Source: Mallotus nudiflorus (taxonomy: Eukaryota; Streptophyta; Magnoliopsida; Malpighiales; Euphorbiaceae). From it: 64,000 nucleotides of DNA. The stretch lies in assembly GCA_947683625.1 (NCBI GenBank), contig CANTUR010000005.1:186001-250000 (forward strand). The letters are read 5' to 3'. The translations under genes were made by a program, and so were the position numbers. This document shows positions 59,179-64,000 of this stretch, piece after piece; the first letter of the stretch is position 1, and each line of letters starts with the position of its first letter. The notes under the pieces are model-generated. The model saw nothing but the letters and a program-made list of their open reading frames with translations, ran no database searches and had not been told where the DNA came from.

Positions 59179-61085
59179 GATTAGTTTGAAAACTTGCAAG
59201 GGCAAGCCAACTAATGACATGAGATATGGTAGAAGCAAAATATATATCCATATTATGCTTAAATTAAATGAAATAGGTTGCCTTAATTACTATTAAATAT
59301 TGCGTTAAGTGTTTATTACAAACGGTTTAATTGAAAAAGGGAAATTCCATCTAACAAGAGGGAAATGATGACTTAATTCATAAGCTTTTCCTTTTCTTTA
59401 GTTGAATACCTTGAGCACTCGACATTTATAACTCTCTTGTCCTTTTATTTCTAATGAACTTAATCTTTTTTTGTTTATTGTAATTAGATCCACGCTTTGT
59501 ACTGGTCATCGGTGGTCGGATCTCTATTATGGTCGATGTTACTTTAAATGATTCTATGAGGCTAGGTAGCAACTAAATTATCCAGGAAGTTTTGAGAGAG
59601 AGGTCCTAGTTCGAACTCATGCACTAATCTTATGATCACCTATTTTTGTCCATACTATCGGCAAAGATGGGCAGGATTGTAAAAGTAGCAAAGTGGAGTC
59701 CGACAATGGGAACATAATAAGAATAAGATCAAATGGTCACATACTATAATCTCCACCATGGGCACATCCATCGGATTAAAGTATCGGGGAATGTTGACCA
59801 CCAACTTGAACATCTTCTGGTATGGGATACAACCTTCTGGTTTGGTAAAGCTTGGCTTTATAGTGTGCAATGTCTCAAGGTGGTTCAAGTAATCCTAATT
59901 TCTCATAAAACCACATTTGTAAAAGTGATGAGTGAATAAAAATTCTAGAAAAGTAGAAGATGAGAATAAGAGAAGAAGAAATTTTCCTCTAATAAGAGTG
60001 GACTTCTAAAGAAGCAGTTGGTTACTGTGAAGTTGTTTAGCCCAGTGATGATTTCTACTAAGATAAGAGGGAAAGGATTGAGTCTGGCTTCCACTTAATC
60101 TAGAATGTGGAGGATTTTTGAATCATAATTTCTAGAAAGGGAAATGAGTATATAGGCAAAGAGCAAGCATCTATGGCCAATAGACCTCCTTTGTATATGT
60201 GGTTGCATTGAGCTTAAAGAAAGGCCTTACTAGTACTTCATTACTGAAGATGTGATAAAAGGAAGACTGGGGTGAAAGATTGAATAACATGGTCATTTGA
60301 TATTGAATGAAGTGCAAGTCTAGATTCCAACTTGAGGAATTGTAATTTGATAAGTGGAATCTATGTGACAGCCCAAAATAGCCTCCAATTCCTTTGGCAA
60401 GGGCATAGTTCCACTGTATTGAACTTGAATACATATTTTTAAGGATCCTAAAATTGAGTTACAATATGGAGAAAAGGAAATTAATTCTCATATATGTAGA
60501 TATTTGAAGATTAATAAGTGAGATGGCTCTAATTTAGCCAATGATTCCCTATTTAAGCTTTTCAGGATTGGCTATAGTTGTTTTAAGCTTCTTTAAGTCA
60601 TTTTAGGAGGTGGGGATGCTAATTAAAGAGAAAGAATTGAAAAGAATGGCAAAAATATGGAATTGGGAATTTTATAGGAGAGTTGGGGATTTAAATAGCT
60701 CTAGATTGTTGGTGTAGAGGCGGTAGCCTCTACGATCAGGTGACGCCTCTTTGTGTGGAGGTGATTCCCTATTGCCCCTTTATAAAAAGGCAATGCCCCA
60801 ATGTTTAGGCGACACCCTAATGTTCAGGCGATGCATCTCCAACATCAGGGACAAGAATATATTATTGTACTAACACTGAGTGATTGACTTGAAAATGTAA
60901 AGCGGGTATCAAGAAGTAGAACATTTATAATAAATAATGTTTTTAGCCGATTGAAGTTTAGGAGCATAAAATTTGGGCCTAGCATTCAGTTAAAACAAAA
61001 TGTGAAACTTCTAAAACAAAGATCAATCCAAAATGTCAGAATAATATAGAAACAACAATTCAAGTTGACAAAAATGATCCTATGC
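59036..61085 (+). other. Ty3/gypsy post-integrase non-coding region
   Basis: No gene is supported. It continues the retroelement 3' region and contains the first cluster of the GAGGCG/CGCCTC-type motif at about 60714-60835. Open frames of 60-90 codons on both strands lack start context and known domains. Confidence 0.5.
59138..59175 (+). repeat. (GA)n microsatellite
   Basis: About 19 GA units just downstream of the integrase remnant. A 68-codon minus-strand frame through it encodes a Ser-Leu run and is not a gene. Confidence 0.9.
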
Positions 61086-61089
61086 TAAC

Positions 61090-62135
61090 ACTCATCTAAG
61101 GAATTCCTCTACTTATCATCTCTAGGCTCATCATCTCCCTCATCAGTAAGATCATCCATAGGATCATCTCTGTGATCATCTCCCTTGTCCGTGGGATCAT
61201 CGACATGCTCCTCCCCCTTTCCATCACTGCCCTTTTCATCATCTTCATCGTCGTTATCAACCTAAAGGGCATCCAGCTGGCACTCTAAAGTAGTGATCCT
61301 AGCCTTACTGGCTCAGTCCTGTCAAAGTACAATAAGAGGTAAGACATAATGAAAGCATGCACACATGTATGAATAAGAAATGTTTGATACCTTCCATTGT
61401 TGTGTCATGCTCATCAAGAAGTCTCGCTTGGCCTCAATAAGCTTATACATGTATTCTCCTTGGTCTCGAGGAACCTGTATGATTAATTAATTATTAAAAC
61501 TAGCCCTGTGTTGAGTCAATCTAGAAAATAGATTTTTCAAAAGAAAAAGGAAACTCATATGTGTAGAGGCCTCTAGAATAAACACTGGCTTTAAGCTCAT
61601 ATCCAGTGTCAAGAATTGACGAGATAGCTAGCTTGAAGGCATCCAACATTGAGTCAATATGTTTAGAGGGGCAGCTAGCCTACCAGCCATCATCTGAGGC
61701 ATGAAGCTAAAGGGCTTTCTAGTAGAAGGTGCATCGGAGGAGGTACCCTCACCATTATGCATGATACATGGGTGTTGAAGAGGTGTCTCCTGTGTAGTAG
61801 GCATGGGACGAGTAGTTGGTGCCCTAGTTGGTGCATGGGCAGGAGACTAAGTTAAGAAAATGATATCCACAGACATGCATGTAAAATTATATTCTTAATA
61901 AAATGACATGCTTACTTGAGATGTAAAAGTAGGTAGAGGCACACTTTATAGGAGTTGGGTCCATATAAACTCCTCATATTAGGACTTCTTCCTCTCGTAG
62001 TAATCCTTTGTGTCTTCCCCCTCCAAGGCTTGGTCAAGCTCATCTCCCTCTAATAGGTGTGCCTAGAAATTGGATTGAGGAGGAAGAAAGGATAATCGTC
62101 TCACTTGAGCACACCAATGCCACCTCTTACTGAGG
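61090..62135 (-). pseudogene. Intron-containing antisense coding remnant in the Ty3/gypsy 3' region
   Basis: On the minus strand several exon-like blocks with splice sites can be read. The first is about 62135-61918, acidic, with EDTKDYYERKKS, ending TCTCAA/GTAAGC. The second is about 61850-61560, Pro/Thr-rich, then KPFSFMPQMMAGRLAAPLN and, after a frameshift, DTGYELKASVYSRGLYTYE. The third is about 61482-61394, VPRDQGEYMYKLIEAKRDFL, between CATACAG and GTATCA. The last is about 61322-61113: ARITTLECQLDAL then an Asp/Glu-rich tail and a stop. One in-frame TGA follows the last acceptor. I do not recognise the protein. Extra antisense ORFs in the 3' region are known in Tat-lineage Ty3/gypsy elements, which this resembles by position. 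Confidence 0.45.
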
Positions 62136-62170
62136 TATTAAACTCTGTAGTCATATCTTTTAAGCAAGAC

Positions 62171-62480
62171 CCTAAGGATCACATTTTAGATGAGTGAGGA
62201 ATCAGGCTTGATGGAGTTCCTAAGGATTATATTTCAAATGAGTGAGTAATCAGGCTTGATAGAGTTCTTGAGGATCACATTTTAGATGAGTGAGCAATCA
62301 GGCTTAATAGAGTTCTTGATGATCATGTTTTAGATGAGTGAGCAATTGGGCTTAATAGAGTTCCCGATGATCATGTTTCAGATGAGTGAAAAATTAGGTT
62401 TAATAGAGTTCCTAAGGATCATGTTTCAAATGAGTGAGCAATCGGGCTTGGTAAAGTTCCCGAGGATCACATTTCAAATG
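62171..62480. repeat. 48-bp minisatellite, six full units plus a partial
   Basis: Units start exactly at 62171, 62219, 62267, 62315, 62363 and 62411, with a partial one at 62459. Each begins CCTAAGGATCA or a near variant and ends ATAGAGTT or a near variant, with several substitutions between units. No frame is open across the array. Confidence 0.95.
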
Positions 62481-62705
62481 TATTAATAAGTGGCTTCTCA
62501 GTTCGAAGAAATTAGGATTCACAATTCAAGTATTAATGAGTGGCTAATCGAGATGAACTTTCAAGGATCATTGTTACTTTTTAAGTTAAAGAACTCACCT
62601 CTCGAGTGAACCTCAGAGGTCAGGTATGTCCTTTATTGATTATCACTTATGTTATGCATGGTGGTTTTTTAAAAAATTTGATTGCATGAGTTTAGTTTTA
62701 AAAAA

Positions 62706-62721
62706 ATCAAAGGGGGTAAAT
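62706..62721 (+). other. Polypurine tract of the Ty3/gypsy element
   Basis: AATCAAAGGGGGTAAA is a purine-rich run immediately before the TGTAGACACC start of the LTR, the position where plus-strand DNA synthesis is primed. It fixes the element orientation as plus. Confidence 0.7.
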
Positions 62722-64000
62722 TGTAGACACCTAGTTCGATTAGCCCATAATAGGGCACGAATTGTGGATGCTCGATTTGATCAGCCTATAATGAAGCCCA
62801 ATGATGAGAACATGCAAAACTTGAATGCAAGAAAAGCCCAAAACCTCATTAAAAATGGACCTAAAAGCTCACTTTCTATCCTTAAAGAGCCTAAGCCCAT
62901 TTTGGTCCAAAGGCCCAATTCTAAGTCAGGGCCAATAAGGTGATGCCTCAACAATAAGGCGTCGCCTCTATGGGATGAGGCGACACCTCATTGAAGAGGA
63001 GCCACCTCTTTACCAGCCACTTGCATCTGCATTAAATGCAAAGGTGAAAATGGTGGCCTAGTGGGAGGGCCCCACACCCTTACAGGCTTGAAAATTGCAT
63101 GAAAATGAGACTTTTTAGGTAGGGAAAGGCAAGGAAAAAGAGAAGTAATGATGGGAAATGAAGAAGTGAATGTCTTGTCTAAGAAAAAGAGGGCTTAAAA
63201 GGGGATATTGAAGAGAGAAAGAGAAGGAGCAACCATTAGGAACTAAAAAAAAAAAAGAGTGGAAGAGAGAGCTTTGAAAAGAGGAAGAAGGGGGCTTTTT
63301 TGGAGAAAATGAGGAAAACCAAGCCAAAAGGTTCACTCTTCTTGAAGGAGGAAGGATAAAATCTTGCATTCTAGTGATGCTTTGGACCAAAGGCAGCCTC
63401 TGAGGGCAAACTACTTTGAAAAAGAGCTCACAAAATAGTAATAATATTATCCTTCTTGAATATTGAGTTGTAGACTTGCATAAGCTTCTTGTTTATTTAC
63501 TTGCTTGTTTCTTAGATTCATTATTTATTTTATGCTATGTTTACAATATGATCATTTAAACCATTAAGTATATTTACAAGTCTTAAGTTATTTGCATGTG
63601 ATTTTGCCTTAAGATTGAAATAAATTTTCTATTGTGTCTGTGCCTATCAATCAGGCGACGCCTCTTTGAAGGGGTGTCATCTCTTCGTGTTGAGGCAATC
63701 TCATATCGCCTCTATGCATTGAGGCGTCGCCTCAGTGATATAGTTATGTGTAACTCTATTTTCATTATTCATGTTCATTTCATGTAGTTAGTTTTCCTTT
63801 GTGTGTCTCTATGTTTTACGCTTTAAAATTTATATGATTATTATGATGTGTTGTTCAATTTGGTATTGAATGCCCATTTTCTTATTTATTTATGTCTATC
63901 TACTTATATTCGTTTGATATATATAATCTCATTATTTCTTTTATAGTATTTCAAGTTATGGGAATTGACATTTTGTTTATTGCAGGAATTTTATGATGAT
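62722..64000 (+). mobile_element. 3' LTR of the Ty3/gypsy element (runs off the window)
   Basis: Starts TGTAGACACCTAGTTCGATT right after the polypurine tract; the other end is not in the window. It contains two clusters of the palindromic GAGGCGTCGCCTC-type motif (about 62940-63010 and 63650-63740). The 105-codon plus-strand frame at 62626-62943 crosses the LTR boundary and the 91-codon minus-strand frame at 63115-63390 is a Ser/Phe low-complexity run; neither is supported as a gene. Confidence 0.7.

Noticed and set aside
59655..60434. Several 60-90-codon frames after the gypsy integrase
   Set aside because: No start context, no domain, frames on both strands; consistent with decayed retroelement sequence.

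Overview
The window is nuclear DNA of a flowering plant, most likely a eudicot. It has AT-rich intergenic DNA, multi-exon genes with GT-AG introns, Ty1/copia and Ty3/gypsy retrotransposon remains, long (TA)n tracts and an endogenous caulimovirid (plant pararetrovirus). No bacterial features, CRISPR arrays or RNA genes were recognised.

Layout. 1-4.9 kb: a decayed Ty1/copia element on the minus strand, split by a 1.3-kb solo LTR with target-site duplications. 5.58-11.25 kb: three head-to-tail, almost identical ~1.89-kb units. Only the third belongs to a complete gene, AGT1 (peroxisomal serine:glyoxylate aminotransferase, minus strand, 5 coding exons, 401 aa). The first two are 5'-truncated copies of its exons 2-5. 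13.3-13.5 kb: the likely AGT1 promoter, with G-box, I-box and other ACGT elements. 15.7-34.5 kb: a complete CHD1-class chromatin remodeller orthologous to Arabidopsis CHR5 (minus strand, 30 coding exons, 1,746 aa by my splice model). AGT1 next to CHR5 matches the Arabidopsis order (At2g13360-At2g13370).

36-64 kb is a transposon and viral graveyard. Copy A (39.44-50.5 kb, minus) is a nearly complete but permuted caulimovirid genome. Read from 50.5 kb downward it runs RT-RNase H, transactivator-like ORF, intergenic region, tRNA-Met primer site, coat protein, movement protein, protease, and it ends with a short terminal redundancy. A 3.4-kb TGTCACGACCC...TTACA LTR-type insertion splits its movement-protein gene. 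Copy B (50.64-57.96 kb, plus) is a rearranged relative in the opposite orientation: intergenic region, primer site, coat protein, transactivator end, a second intergenic region, then a movement protein/protease fragment. It lacks RT and is split by two nested solo LTRs of one copia-like family. All viral reading frames carry stops, frameshifts or insertions. From 58 kb to the end lies a Ty3/gypsy remnant: a dead integrase, an unrecognised intron-containing antisense coding remnant, a 48-bp minisatellite, and a polypurine tract abutting an LTR that runs off the window.

The two intact genes act independently: AGT1 in photorespiration, CHR5 in nucleosome remodelling. The most unusual structures are the near-perfect AGT1 triplication (a recent duplication or an assembly artefact) and the inverted pair of endogenous pararetrovirus copies with coat protein upstream of movement protein.
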